Source: DASUNQ01 sp044866775
GTDB taxonomy: Bacteria > Acidobacteriota > Thermoanaerobaculia > Multivoradales > UBA5704
Assembly (NCBI GenBank): GCA_044866775.1
Contig: JBIOUG010000136.1
Coordinates: forward strand, 21,863 to 85,862
Length of the DNA: 64,000 nucleotides
Direction of reading: 5' to 3'
Part shown: positions 1-7,257 of the stretch, piece after piece
Numbering within the stretch: position 1 is the stretch's first letter
How the letters are laid out: each line of letters starts with the position of its first letter
The notes under the pieces: generated by a model
Told to the model about the DNA's origin: nothing
The model's input: the letters and a program-made list of their open reading frames with translations, nothing else
The model's database searches: none
Translations under genes and position numbers: made by a program

Positions 1-2077
1 GGCCGATGCCGGTGTAGGCGATCTCGACCTCGCCCGCGCCGACCGGCAGGCGCACCGGCGGACCGAGCGGCAGCGGCTCGCCGTCGGCCACGACCTGCTC
101 GACGTGGACGAGAGGCGGCCGCGCGTTGGCGCGCAGCCGCGCGGGATCGACGACCACCGCGCCCTGCACGGTGGGGAACCAGAGCCGGCCGTCGCGGCCC
201 CGCCAGCCGGCCGGCTGGCCGCCGCCGTTGCACTCGGCGCTGCGCATGCCGTCGCGCACCCCGAAGACGCGCAGCGACAGCGGCCGCCGCCCGGCCGCGG
301 CGGCCGCGAGCTCGGCGCGCCGCACCCGCACGACGCCGCGGTTGGTGGTGAGCCAGAGGTAGCCGCGGCCGTCGTCGAGAATGCGTGAGACGACGCCGTT
401 CGGCAGCCCCTCGCGGCTACCCCAGCGGGTGAAGACGCCGCGCTCCAGCCGCGCCAGGCCGCCGCCGTAGGTGCCGATCCAGAGCGCGCCGCCGGCGTCC
501 TCGTGGAGGGCGCGCACGTGGTCGTGCGGCAGGCCGTCGGCGGCGGTGTAGCGCGTGAAGCGGCCGGCGCGGAAGCGGCCGAGGCCGCGGCGGGTGCCGA
601 TCCAGAGGCCGCCCGCGCGGGCGTCGGCGAGGGCCAGCACCTCGTCGTCCACCAAGCCGTCGGCCGTGGTGTAGAGGCGGAAGTGCTCGCCTTCGAGGCG
701 CGCCAGCCCGGCGATCGTCCCCACCCAGAGGACGCCCGCGCGGTCGCGCAGGATGGCCCGGCTGACGACGTGCGGCAGCCCGCGCGCGATGCCGACCTCC
801 TGCCAGCGACCGCCGGCGTGGCGCCAGAGCCCGTTGGCGCCGGCCCATAGGCTGCCGTCGCGATCGGCGTAGAGCGCGGTGACGCAGCCGAGGGCGCGGC
901 GATCGAGGGGCTCGCGCACGAAGCCGCCGGCGGCGAGACGGGCGAGGCCGCCGCACAGGGCGCCGGCCCAGACGGTGCCCGCGGCGTCCTCGGTGATGGG
1001 CACGACGGCCGCCTCCGGCAGCCCCTCGGCCGTGCCGTAGCTGACGAAGCTGCCGGCGCGCAGCCGCACCAGCCCGGCGCCGTCGGTGCCGACCCAGAGG
1101 TTCCCCTCGCGGTCCTCGTAGACGGACCGCAGACCCGTGCTCCCGAGCCCCGCATGGCGCTCGACCACGCCGCCGGCGCCGGCGCGGAGACGCTGGAGGC
1201 CGCCAGCGGTCCACCACAGGCTGCCGTCACGATCGGCGACGAGGGCGCCCGTGACCTCGTTGCGCGCGGCGAGCGTCCCGCCGGCGGCGCGGAAGCCCCG
1301 GCCCTCGCCCTCCCATCGCGCCAGGCCGCCGTGGGTGCTCGCCCAGAGCGCACCGGAACGATCGGTGGCGAAGGCGTAGACCCACGCGTGCGGCAGCCCG
1401 CTCTCGCGGCCGTAGGCCGTGAAGCGGCCACCGCGCAGGCGCGCCGCGCCGTTGCGCGTGCCGATCCAGAGCTCGCCGGGCGTGCGCCCGGCGGCGATCG
1501 CCAGGACGACGTCGTCGGGAAGACCGTCGGCGCGCGTGTAGACCCGCGGCCGGCCGGGCGGCGCGAACTGGACGAGCCCGGCGTTCGTGCCCACCCAGAG
1601 GCGGCCCGCCGTGTCCTCCCTGAGCGCGTAGACGCGGTCGTCCGGCAGCCCGTCGCGCGTGGTGAAGGTCGTGAAGGCGTCCCCGTCCTTGCGGATCAGC
1701 CCGCCGTCCTCGCTGCCGATCCACAGCCGGCCCGCGCGGTCCTCGTAGAGCGCCAGGAGCCGGCTGCTGGCGAAGCCGGGCGTCGAAGCGTCGTAGACGG
1801 TGAAGCGGACGCCGTCGAAGCGCGCCAGACCGCCGAACGTCGCGAGCCAGAGATAGCCGTCGCGGGTCTGCAGGATCGAGGTGACGGAGCTCTGCGGCAG
1901 ACCGTCCTCGGTCGTCCAGGTGTCGCTGACGTATTGCGCCAGCGAGAGCGTCGGATCGAGCCCGGCCGCCGGCCGGGCGAGGAGCACCCCGGCGAGGGCG
2001 AGAACCAGGAGGGCGGCGCGCCGCCCGGCGGGCCGCTCCTCCTGCGAAAGGCGGCGAACGGCCGAGGCAGCGCTCAC
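1..2077 (-). CDS. Periplasmic beta-propeller sensor protein, C-terminus outside window
   Basis: The reading frame is open for 692 codons from a GTG at 2077 to the left edge. The first ~40 residues form a signal peptide (basic stretch, then a Leu/Ala-rich core), followed by the typical opening 'QYVSDTWTTEDGLPQ'. The rest is a series of ~45-residue Reg_prop-type repeats with motifs such as 'LWIGTRNGAARL' and 'GLPHAWVYA', enough for two seven-bladed propellers. The last residues before the edge ('GEVEIAYTGIG') look like the start of a Y_Y_Y domain, which in this family follows the propellers and precedes a membrane helix and an output domain (histidine kinase, GGDEF or HTH). The output domain is not visible, so the signalling mode is unknown. 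GGAG lies 4 bases before the GTG. The ligand is likely extracellular (inference). Confidence 0.85.
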   Translation of the reverse strand, partial: MSAASAVRRLSQEERPAGRRAALLVLALAGVLLARPAAGLDPTLSLAQYVSDTWTTEDGLPQSSVTSILQTRDGYLWLATFGGLARFDGVRFTVYDASTPGFASSRLLALYEDRAGRLWIGSEDGGLIRKDGDAFTTFTTRDGLPDDRVYALREDTAGRLWVGTNAGLVQFAPPGRPRVYTRADGLPDDVVLAIAAGRTPGELWIGTRNGAARLRGGRFTAYGRESGLPHAWVYAFATDRSGALWASTHGGLARWEGEGRGFRAAGGTLAARNEVTGALVADRDGSLWWTAGGLQRLRAGAGGVVERHAGLGSTGLRSVYEDREGNLWVGTDGAGLVRLRAGSFVSYGTAEGLPEAAVVPITEDAAGTVWAGALCGGLARLAAGGFVREPLDRRALGCVTALYADRDGSLWAGANGLWRHAGGRWQEVGIARGLPHVVSRAILRDRAGVLWVGTIAGLARLEGEHFRLYTTADGLVDDEVLALADARAGGLWIGTRRGLGRFRAGRFTRYTAADGLPHDHVRALHEDAGGALWIGTYGGGLARLERGVFTRWGSREGLPNGVVSRILDDGRGYLWLTTNRGVVRVRRAELAAAAAGRRPLSLRVFGVRDGMRSAECNGGGQPAGWRGRDGRLWFPTVQGAVVVDPARLRANARPPLVHVEQVVADGEPLPLGPPVRLPVGAGEVEIAYTGIG

Positions 2078-2178
2078 ACAGCTCCAGGGACGACGACCTG
2101 GCAGAAAGAAGAGTGCGACCGATTGTAGCCTAGGCGACCGCCGGTGGAGCCGAGGCGCTTGCCGTAGAGTCCGCCCGC

Positions 2179-2913
2179 ATGGAACCGGCCTGGATGCCCC
2201 CCGCGGTCGTGCTGGTGCGCCCGCGCGAGGAGGGCAACGTCGGCGCCGCCGCCCGCGCCATGGCCAACATGGGCCTCGGCCGCCTGCTCCTCGTCGAGCC
2301 CGCCGCCCCCCTCGGCAACGTCGCCCGCGCCTTCGCCGTCGGCGCCCGCCACATCCTCGACGCCGCCGAGCGCCACCCCACCCTCCCCGCCGCCCTCGCC
2401 CCCTTCCGCCGCGTCGTGGCGACCACCTCCACCCGCGACCGCCACCTCTCGGTGCCCCTCCTCCTCCCCCGCGACCTCCCCGCCCTCCTGGCCCACGACC
2501 CGAACACCCCCACCGCCCTGGTCTTCGGCCCCGAAGTCGGCGGCCTCACCAACGACGACCTCTCCCTCGCCGGCGCCATAGTCCACATCCCCTGCGCCCC
2601 CGAGCAGCCCACCCTCAACCTGGCCCAGGCCGTCCTCCTCCTGGCCTACGAGCTCCACACGAGCCGCCTCGACCCAAGCGCTCCATCTCCCTCGGAGCCC
2701 CCCGCCACCGCCGGCGACCTGGACGGCCTCTTCACCCAGCTCACCGACCTGCTCACCACCGCCGGCTTCGCCCGCGACGACACCTTCCCCGGCGTCCTCC
2801 GCGACCTCCGCCAGCTAGCCGCCCGCTCCCAAGCCACCGAGCGCGAAGTCACCATCCTCCGCGGCATCTGCCGGCGGGTGCACCACGCGCTGTCGCGAAA
2901 AACTTCTGGGTAG
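2179..2913 (+). CDS. trmJ: tRNA/rRNA 2'-O-methyltransferase, TrmJ-like (SPOUT)
   Basis: This 244-residue SpoU/TrmH-family methyltransferase uses S-adenosylmethionine to methylate a ribose 2'-OH; TrmJ acts on position 32 of tRNA. The three SPOUT motifs are present: 'GNVGAAARAM' (N20 and R26 region), 'VFGPEVGGLTNDDL' (115-128) and 'QPTLNLAQAV' (143-152). The C-terminal ~80-residue extension, predicted helical and containing 'DLDGLFTQLTDLL', is typical of TrmJ rather than TrmL or RlmB. Length fits the family. A -10-like TAGAGT lies 8 bases before the ATG. The last codons run into the dispersed palindromic repeat downstream. The exact target RNA is inferred from the family. Confidence 0.88.
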   Translation: MEPAWMPPAVVLVRPREEGNVGAAARAMANMGLGRLLLVEPAAPLGNVARAFAVGARHILDAAERHPTLPAALAPFRRVVATTSTRDRHLSVPLLLPRDLPALLAHDPNTPTALVFGPEVGGLTNDDLSLAGAIVHIPCAPEQPTLNLAQAVLLLAYELHTSRLDPSAPSPSEPPATAGDLDGLFTQLTDLLTTAGFARDDTFPGVLRDLRQLAARSQATEREVTILRGICRRVHHALSRKTSG

Positions 2914-2936
2914 GAAGACGTGTGAAGGACTTCGGC

Positions 2937-2990
2937 CGCTCTCCGAAAACGCCCGGGACGTAGCCCGGGCGCTACGGTAAGGATGACAAG
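2937..2990. repeat. Dispersed palindromic repeat, copy A
   Basis: The core is CGCCCGGG-N6-CCCGGGCG (2950-2971), preceded by CTCCGAAAA and followed by CTACGGTAAGGATGAC. Near-identical copies occur at about 13553, 50784, 51924 and 60231, with variants at 6187 and 51976. This copy lies between convergent trmJ and the sigma factor gene, so it could also act as a bidirectional terminator. Confidence 0.85.
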
Positions 2991-3030
2991 CGGTCTTTCG
3001 GACGTCGCCGGAGCTATCCGGACCGTGCAG

Positions 3031-3203
3031 CCGCGTGGGGTGCCGGTCCGCAGGGAGCGACCGGAGCGCGCCCCCCACAGCCACCACGACCGTCGTGATG
3101 CACGCCGCGCCAGCGGCGTGCGAACCGCAGTCCTCCACCCCCTCCTACCAGCACCGCGAAGCGGCGCGACTTGGAGCGACCGGAGGACCGGCACCCCACG
3201 CGG
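3031..3203. repeat. Inverted-repeat element between trmJ and the sigma factor
   Basis: Perfect 19-base arms (3031-3049 and 3185-3203) enclose about 135 bases. In the centre is a second perfect hairpin, GCACGCCGC-N4-GCGGCGTGC (3100-3121). The short motif GGAGCGACCGGAG occurs on both sides in direct orientation. No coding content is evident. It could be a miniature mobile element or a long structured terminator; I saw no second copy in the window. Confidence 0.7.
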
Positions 3204-3247
3204 CGACTGTCGGTGCCGCGCGGGCTCTTCTTCCTCTTGTCTTTGTC

Positions 3248-3772
3248 TTAGTCGGGTTTGGTATACCCGCGGATGGCCATCTGGTACAGCAGCGCCGACA
3301 TGCACCGCCGCGTGACCTTGCGCACGCTCGACGGGTGATACCCCATCTCCCCCGCCACCTCGTCCGAGTCATACCCCAAGCTGTACCGCAGCCGCAGCAG
3401 CTTCTGGCACCGCACCGGCAACGCCTGGAGCAGCAGGTTCAAGTCCCATCGCAGCTCCGCCTTCTCCTGCGGCGCCGACTGCGGCTCCGACAACAACTCC
3501 AGGATGGTCGCGTCCACCGCGTTGTAGAGACTCGCCCGCCGCTTCCGCCAGTACACCACGCAGCGGTTGCGCAGCGTGATCAGCAGCCAGGCCTCGGGAT
3601 CGTTGATCTGCTCCCACTTCTGGACCGTCGACATCAAGGCCTCCTGGATGAGGTCCTCGGCGTCGTGCGCCGGCACCCGATAGCGGGCGAGCACCTGCTT
3701 CAGCCGCGGGCGCACCCTGGGCAGCAGCTCCTCCAGCGGCTCCCGGGCCATCGGCTGTCCAGGAACGGCCAT
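3248..3772 (-). CDS. ECF-type RNA polymerase sigma factor
   Basis: This 174-residue sigma70-family protein has region 2 around 'HDAEDLIQEALMSTV' (about residues 36-50), a WxxIxDPEAWLxxTLRN stretch typical of region 2.4, and region 4 with the helix-turn-helix 'YDSDEVAGEMGYHPSSVRKV'. Such factors direct RNA polymerase to a small regulon. There is no anti-sigma gene next to it: trmJ converges from one side and the aldolase gene diverges on the other. Start is the first ATG, with GGGAGA two bases upstream; an internal Met8 is an alternative. Control is therefore probably transcriptional or by an unlinked partner (inference). Confidence 0.85.
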   Translation of the reverse strand: MAVPGQPMAREPLEELLPRVRPRLKQVLARYRVPAHDAEDLIQEALMSTVQKWEQINDPEAWLLITLRNRCVVYWRKRRASLYNAVDATILELLSEPQSAPQEKAELRWDLNLLLQALPVRCQKLLRLRYSLGYDSDEVAGEMGYHPSSVRKVTRRCMSALLYQMAIRGYTKPD

Positions 3773-3889
3773 GGTCTCCCGTCCTCGGTCCCAACAACGA
3801 AGGGGCGGTGTCCAGGTGCCGATCTCGGCTCGCGAGCCGCCAACCGCCTTCCGGGTCCCGAAGAAGGGGATGATAAACTCCCCGGCCGC

Positions 3890-4549
3890 ATGGCGACAAC
3901 TCTCGGCACCAGGACCGACGTCGCGAGGGGGCTGCGCCGGACACCGGTCGTCGGGGTCGTCCGCACCGGCTCCCCCGAGGAAGCCCTCCGGCAGGCCCGC
4001 GCCTTCGCCGCCGCCGGCCTCGAGCTGGTGGAGGTCACCTTCACCGTCCCCGGGGCGCCGCGGCTCATCCGCGACTTGATCGCCGCCCGCGGCGGCGACG
4101 GCCCCCCCTTCTACGGCGCCGGGACCGTGACCACCGCGGCGCGGGCGCGCGAGGCGGTCGCGGCCGGGGCCGAGTTCCTGGTCACCCCGAACGTGGCGCC
4201 GGAGGTGGCCGCCGAGGCCCGCCGGGCGGACCTCTTCCTCGTCTTGGGCGCCCTGACCCCGACCGAGATCGTCGCGGCCCAGGAGCTGGGCGCGGACGTG
4301 GTCAAGGTCTACCCCCTGCCGGCGGTCGGCGGCGCGGCCTACCTCGCAACCGTCCGGCAGCCCCTAGGCGACGTCCCCATGCTCGCCGCCGGCGGCTTCG
4401 GCGTCGAGGAGATCCCGGCCTACCGCGCCGCCGGCGCGGCGGCCTTCGGCATGGGGCCGCCGCTCGTCGGCGCCGATGCCGAGGAGACGCGCCGGCGGGT
4501 GACGCGGGCCATCGAGCTGGCGCGGGGCGGCGGGGACGGAGCGCGATGA
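3890..4549 (+). CDS. eda: KDPG/KHG aldolase family protein
   Basis: This 219-residue class I aldolase of the 2-keto-3-deoxy-6-phosphogluconate / 4-hydroxy-2-oxoglutarate family would split a 2-keto-3-deoxy sugar acid into pyruvate and an aldehyde. The general base Glu48 lies in 'ELVEVTFT', a GAGTV strand sits at about 76-80, and the Schiff-base Lys139 is in 'DVVKVYPLPAVGG'. The frame stays open far upstream, but homology begins just after this ATG. It shares a 4-base ATGA overlap with the next gene, the first of two such overlaps in a three-gene operon. No kdgK or edd gene is in view, so the in vivo substrate is open. Confidence 0.85.
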   Translation: MATTLGTRTDVARGLRRTPVVGVVRTGSPEEALRQARAFAAAGLELVEVTFTVPGAPRLIRDLIAARGGDGPPFYGAGTVTTAARAREAVAAGAEFLVTPNVAPEVAAEARRADLFLVLGALTPTEIVAAQELGADVVKVYPLPAVGGAAYLATVRQPLGDVPMLAAGGFGVEEIPAYRAAGAAAFGMGPPLVGADAEETRRRVTRAIELARGGGDGAR

Positions 4550-4968
4550 GCACGAACACGCCGCCACCACGCCAGATCGTCTTCGACCCCACGCCCGAGA
4601 TCTTCGCCACCGACACGGCGGGCAGCTTCTCGTTCCCGCTGATCGTCGCGGCGAAGGCCTATCTGCCGACCAGCGCCTACGACGAGGTGCGGTTCGTCTT
4701 CTCCGTCTGGCACCCTTCGGGGCAGCGGACGATCGACCTCGACCGCGCCTACGTCGAGCTGCGCGCCTCCTTCGACCCCGACGACGAGCACTGGACCAAG
4801 ATCGCCGAGATCGAGCCCGTCGTGCCGCCCTACGCCGGCGGCGACAGCTTCGACGGCTGGATCGTCCTCCCCATCCTCGGCGCCGTCTCGGCCTTCAGCC
4901 TGGTGGGCAGCGGCTTCGAGTCGCGGGCGCGCCTCCAGGTGCGCGCCAGCGCCTATCTGGTGCCGTGA
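4546..4968 (+). CDS. Conserved protein of unknown function
   Basis: This 140-residue protein has no signal peptide. Its composition suggests an all-beta fold, with alternating hydrophobic strands such as 'EVRFVFSVWHPSG' and 'SRARLQVRASAYLV', and many acidic and aromatic residues. I do not recognise the family. It starts inside the stop of the aldolase gene (ATGA) and ends inside the GTG start of apgM (GTGA), so all three are almost certainly translated together. An accessory role in sugar-acid or glycolytic metabolism is only guilt by association. Confidence 0.7.
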   Translation: MSTNTPPPRQIVFDPTPEIFATDTAGSFSFPLIVAAKAYLPTSAYDEVRFVFSVWHPSGQRTIDLDRAYVELRASFDPDDEHWTKIAEIEPVVPPYAGGDSFDGWIVLPILGAVSAFSLVGSGFESRARLQVRASAYLVP

Positions 4969-6188
4969 ACCAGATCGAGCTCCTCTCGCGCCTCGCCCAG
5001 CCCGCGGCGAGCCGGATCGTGCTGCTGGTGATCGACGGGCTGGGCGACATCCGCACCGCCGCGCAGACCGCCACCGCGCTCGAACGCGCCAACCTGCCCA
5101 ATCTCGACGCCCTGGCCGCGCGCTCGGCCCTGGGGCGGATCGTCCCGGTCGCCCAGGGGGTGACCCCCGGCAGCGGCCCCGGGCACCTGGCGCTCTTCGG
5201 CTACGACCCGATGCTGCCGGAGCACGACATCGGCCGCGGCGTCCTCGAGGCGATGGGGGCGGGGATCCGCCTCGGCCCGCACGACGTCGCGGCGCGCGGC
5301 AACTTCGCCACCGCCGACGCCGCCGGCAACCTGACCGACCGGCGGGCGGGGCGCATCTCGACCGAGGAGTGCCGCCGCCTCGTCGAGGTGATGCGCGCGG
5401 CGCTCGCCGCCGAGCCGGTGCCGGGGCTCGAGGTCGAGATCGTCGCCGGCGAGGGGCACCGCTTCGTGCTGATCTTGAAGGGCGACGACCTCTCGCCCGC
5501 GGTCTCGGACACCGATCCGCAGCGGCTGGGTGTGCCGCCGCTCTCCCCGGAGGCCGAAGAGTCGAGGGCGCGGCACACGGTCGAGCGGCTGCGACGGGCG
5601 ATCGCGATCATGGAGCGGGCGATCGCCGGCGAGCCCAAGGCCAACCGGATCCTGCTGCGCGGCTTCTCCAGGCTCCCTCACCTGCCCGATATGGACGAGC
5701 TCTACGGCCTGCGCTGCGGCGCCTTCGCGGGCTACCCGCTCTACCGCGGCGTGGCGGCGGCCTGCGGCATGGAGGTCGTGCCCTGCGGCAAGAAGCCGGC
5801 CGAGACGCTCGACGCCGTGCTCGCGAGCTGGGAGCGCTTCGACCTCTTCTTCGTGCACGTCAAGCAGGCCGACGCCGCCGGCGAGGACGGCGACCTCGAC
5901 GCCAAGGTGCGGGTGCTCGAGGACGTCGACCGGGAGCTGCCGCGCCTGCTCGAGCGGCGCCCCGACGTGGTGGCGGTCACCGGCGACCACTCGACGCCGG
6001 CGCCGATGAAGCTGCACAGTTGGCACCCGGTGCCGCTGCTCCTCCACGGCCCCTATTGCTTCGTCGACGGCTCGACGGAGTTCACCGAGACGGCCGCCGC
6101 CCGCGGCCATCTCGGGACCGTGCCGTCGTACCACCTGATGGGGCTGCTGCTCGCCAACGCCGGGCGGCTGGCGAAGTTCGGGGCCTAG
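4965..6188 (+). CDS. apgM: Cofactor-independent phosphoglycerate mutase, archaeal type
   Basis: This 407-residue alkaline-phosphatase-superfamily enzyme interconverts 2- and 3-phosphoglycerate without 2,3-bisphosphoglycerate, using two metal ions. 'VLLVIDGLGD' near the N-terminus carries the first metal-binding Asp. 'TPGSGPGHLALFGYDP' holds the Ser nucleophile region and is characteristic of the ApgM/aPGAM family, distinct from GpmI. C-terminal 'VAVTGDHSTP' supplies further metal ligands. The GTG start overlaps the previous stop by four bases (GTGA). The glycolytic role is from family knowledge; the tight link to an aldolase suggests a shared triose/pyruvate branch. Confidence 0.9.
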   Translation: MNQIELLSRLAQPAASRIVLLVIDGLGDIRTAAQTATALERANLPNLDALAARSALGRIVPVAQGVTPGSGPGHLALFGYDPMLPEHDIGRGVLEAMGAGIRLGPHDVAARGNFATADAAGNLTDRRAGRISTEECRRLVEVMRAALAAEPVPGLEVEIVAGEGHRFVLILKGDDLSPAVSDTDPQRLGVPPLSPEAEESRARHTVERLRRAIAIMERAIAGEPKANRILLRGFSRLPHLPDMDELYGLRCGAFAGYPLYRGVAAACGMEVVPCGKKPAETLDAVLASWERFDLFFVHVKQADAAGEDGDLDAKVRVLEDVDRELPRLLERRPDVVAVTGDHSTPAPMKLHSWHPVPLLLHGPYCFVDGSTEFTETAAARGHLGTVPSYHLMGLLLANAGRLAKFGA

Positions 6189-6212
6189 CGCCCGGCCTAC
6201 GTGCCGGGCGCT
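6187..6212. terminator. Perfect 10-bp hairpin between apgM and the DUF421 gene
   Basis: AGCGCCCGGC and GCCGGGCGCT pair around a 6-base loop, starting inside the apgM stop codon. It lies between two convergent genes and is a shorter relative of the dispersed palindrome. There is no U-tract, so a terminator role is plausible but not proven. Confidence 0.6.
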
Positions 6213-6220
6213 CCAGCCTG

Positions 6221-6667
6221 TTACCGCTCCTTCGGGATCACCGAGATCCCGCCGTTGCGCTCGAGCACGGCGTACTTGATCTGATCCAGCCGCTCCAGCC
6301 CCTGGAGCTGGCGGGCGGCGTGGAGCACGTCGTCCTCGTCGATCATCGAGCGGTCGAGGTGCTCGCGGATGGGCTTGCCGTCCTCGACGACGACGAGCGG
6401 CAGCCCCTCGGTCACCCGCTTGACGGTCTCGGAGCGCTCCTTGAGCCAGGCGAGGGCCTGGTCGAGCACGAACAGCGTCAGGATCAGCAGGCCCGCGCCC
6501 GTGACCGAGAAGTCCTCGCCGAGCAGGGCCTGCTGCGTCGTCTCGCTGATGATCAGCAGCAGGACGAAGTCGAAGGTCGTCACCTGCGACAGCGACCGCT
6601 GGCCGGTCACCCGGAAGACGAGGAGCAGGAAGAGGTAGACGGCGGCGCCGCGGAGCACGGAGTCCAT
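6221..6667 (-). CDS. DUF421 (YetF/YcaP-like) membrane protein
   Basis: This 148-residue protein has about three hydrophobic N-terminal helices ('AAVYLFLLLVF', 'TFDFVLLLII', 'GLLILTLFVLD') followed by a soluble alpha/beta domain with 'GLPLVVVEDGKPIREHLDRSMIDEDDVL'. That layout and the 'QRSLSQVTTFDFV' motif match the DUF421 family (YetF, YcaP), inner-membrane proteins of unknown biochemical role. Length is at the short end for the family. The upstream gene on the same strand ends 15 bases before this start and is probably cotranscribed. Start ATG is preceded by GGAGG-like sequence. Confidence 0.82.
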   Translation of the reverse strand: MDSVLRGAAVYLFLLLVFRVTGQRSLSQVTTFDFVLLLIISETTQQALLGEDFSVTGAGLLILTLFVLDQALAWLKERSETVKRVTEGLPLVVVEDGKPIREHLDRSMIDEDDVLHAARQLQGLERLDQIKYAVLERNGGISVIPKER

Positions 6668-6682
6668 GGCCGGCCTCCTTGG

Positions 6683-7204
6683 TCAGGGGTAGACGAACTG
6701 TGAGAGCGCGAGCGACGGGCCGCCGGCCACGCCCAGCGTGGCGCGCGCCGGCCCGATCCGCTCCGGCTTGAAGTCGACGACGACGTCGAATGAGGTGCCG
6801 GGCCGCGCCACAGGGAAGACCAGCCACAGCCGGTCGGGCGTCGGGACCATTGTCTCCGGCTCGGGGACCGTCTGCTCGTAGTGCATGCGCTCGACGTAGC
6901 GCGGATGCACCCAGAGCCGGACCTCGCGCCCGGCGGCGGCGCGCGGGCCGATCCGCAGGGTCAGCCGGTTCTTTCCCTCGAGACGCAGGAAGCGGTCGTA
7001 CTCGACCGTCAGGCTCGCCGGCTCACCGGCGGTCGTCCTGCTCAGGAGCCCTCGACCGAAGAGCCCGGCCAGGGCGGCGAGCACCACGAGGATCATGACC
7101 ACGCGCGCGACTGCCTGCACCCGCCACTCGCGGCGCTGGAAGTCCATGTCCTGATTGATCTCGAGGCTGGGATCCCGCTCCCGCGGCTCCTCCGGCTGGG
7201 CCAT
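6683..7204 (-). CDS. Single-pass membrane protein with a periplasmic beta domain, unknown function
   Basis: This 173-residue protein starts at the ATG preceded by GGAGGG at 6 bases; an upstream in-frame start at 7240 lacks a ribosome site. A ~35-residue charged cytoplasmic segment is followed by one transmembrane helix ('VVMILVVLAALAGLFG') and a ~110-residue Ig-like or beta-sandwich region with proline- and valine-rich strands. The tail 'GVAGGPSLALSQFVYP' ends the gene. It precedes the DUF421 gene by 15 bases, so the two likely form an operon and perhaps a membrane complex (inference). I do not recognise a named family. Confidence 0.75.
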   Translation of the reverse strand: MAQPEEPRERDPSLEINQDMDFQRREWRVQAVARVVMILVVLAALAGLFGRGLLSRTTAGEPASLTVEYDRFLRLEGKNRLTLRIGPRAAAGREVRLWVHPRYVERMHYEQTVPEPETMVPTPDRLWLVFPVARPGTSFDVVVDFKPERIGPARATLGVAGGPSLALSQFVYP

Positions 7205-7257
7205 CGCGCACCCTCCGCCCTGCGCGCGGGGGTGCAGCAAGCTTCAGGCCACGGCCG

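Noticed and set aside
3035..4549. A 504-codon open frame in front of and including the aldolase gene
   Set aside because: The first 285 codons run antisense through the sigma factor gene and the inverted-repeat element and have unnatural composition. Homology begins at the ATG at 3890.
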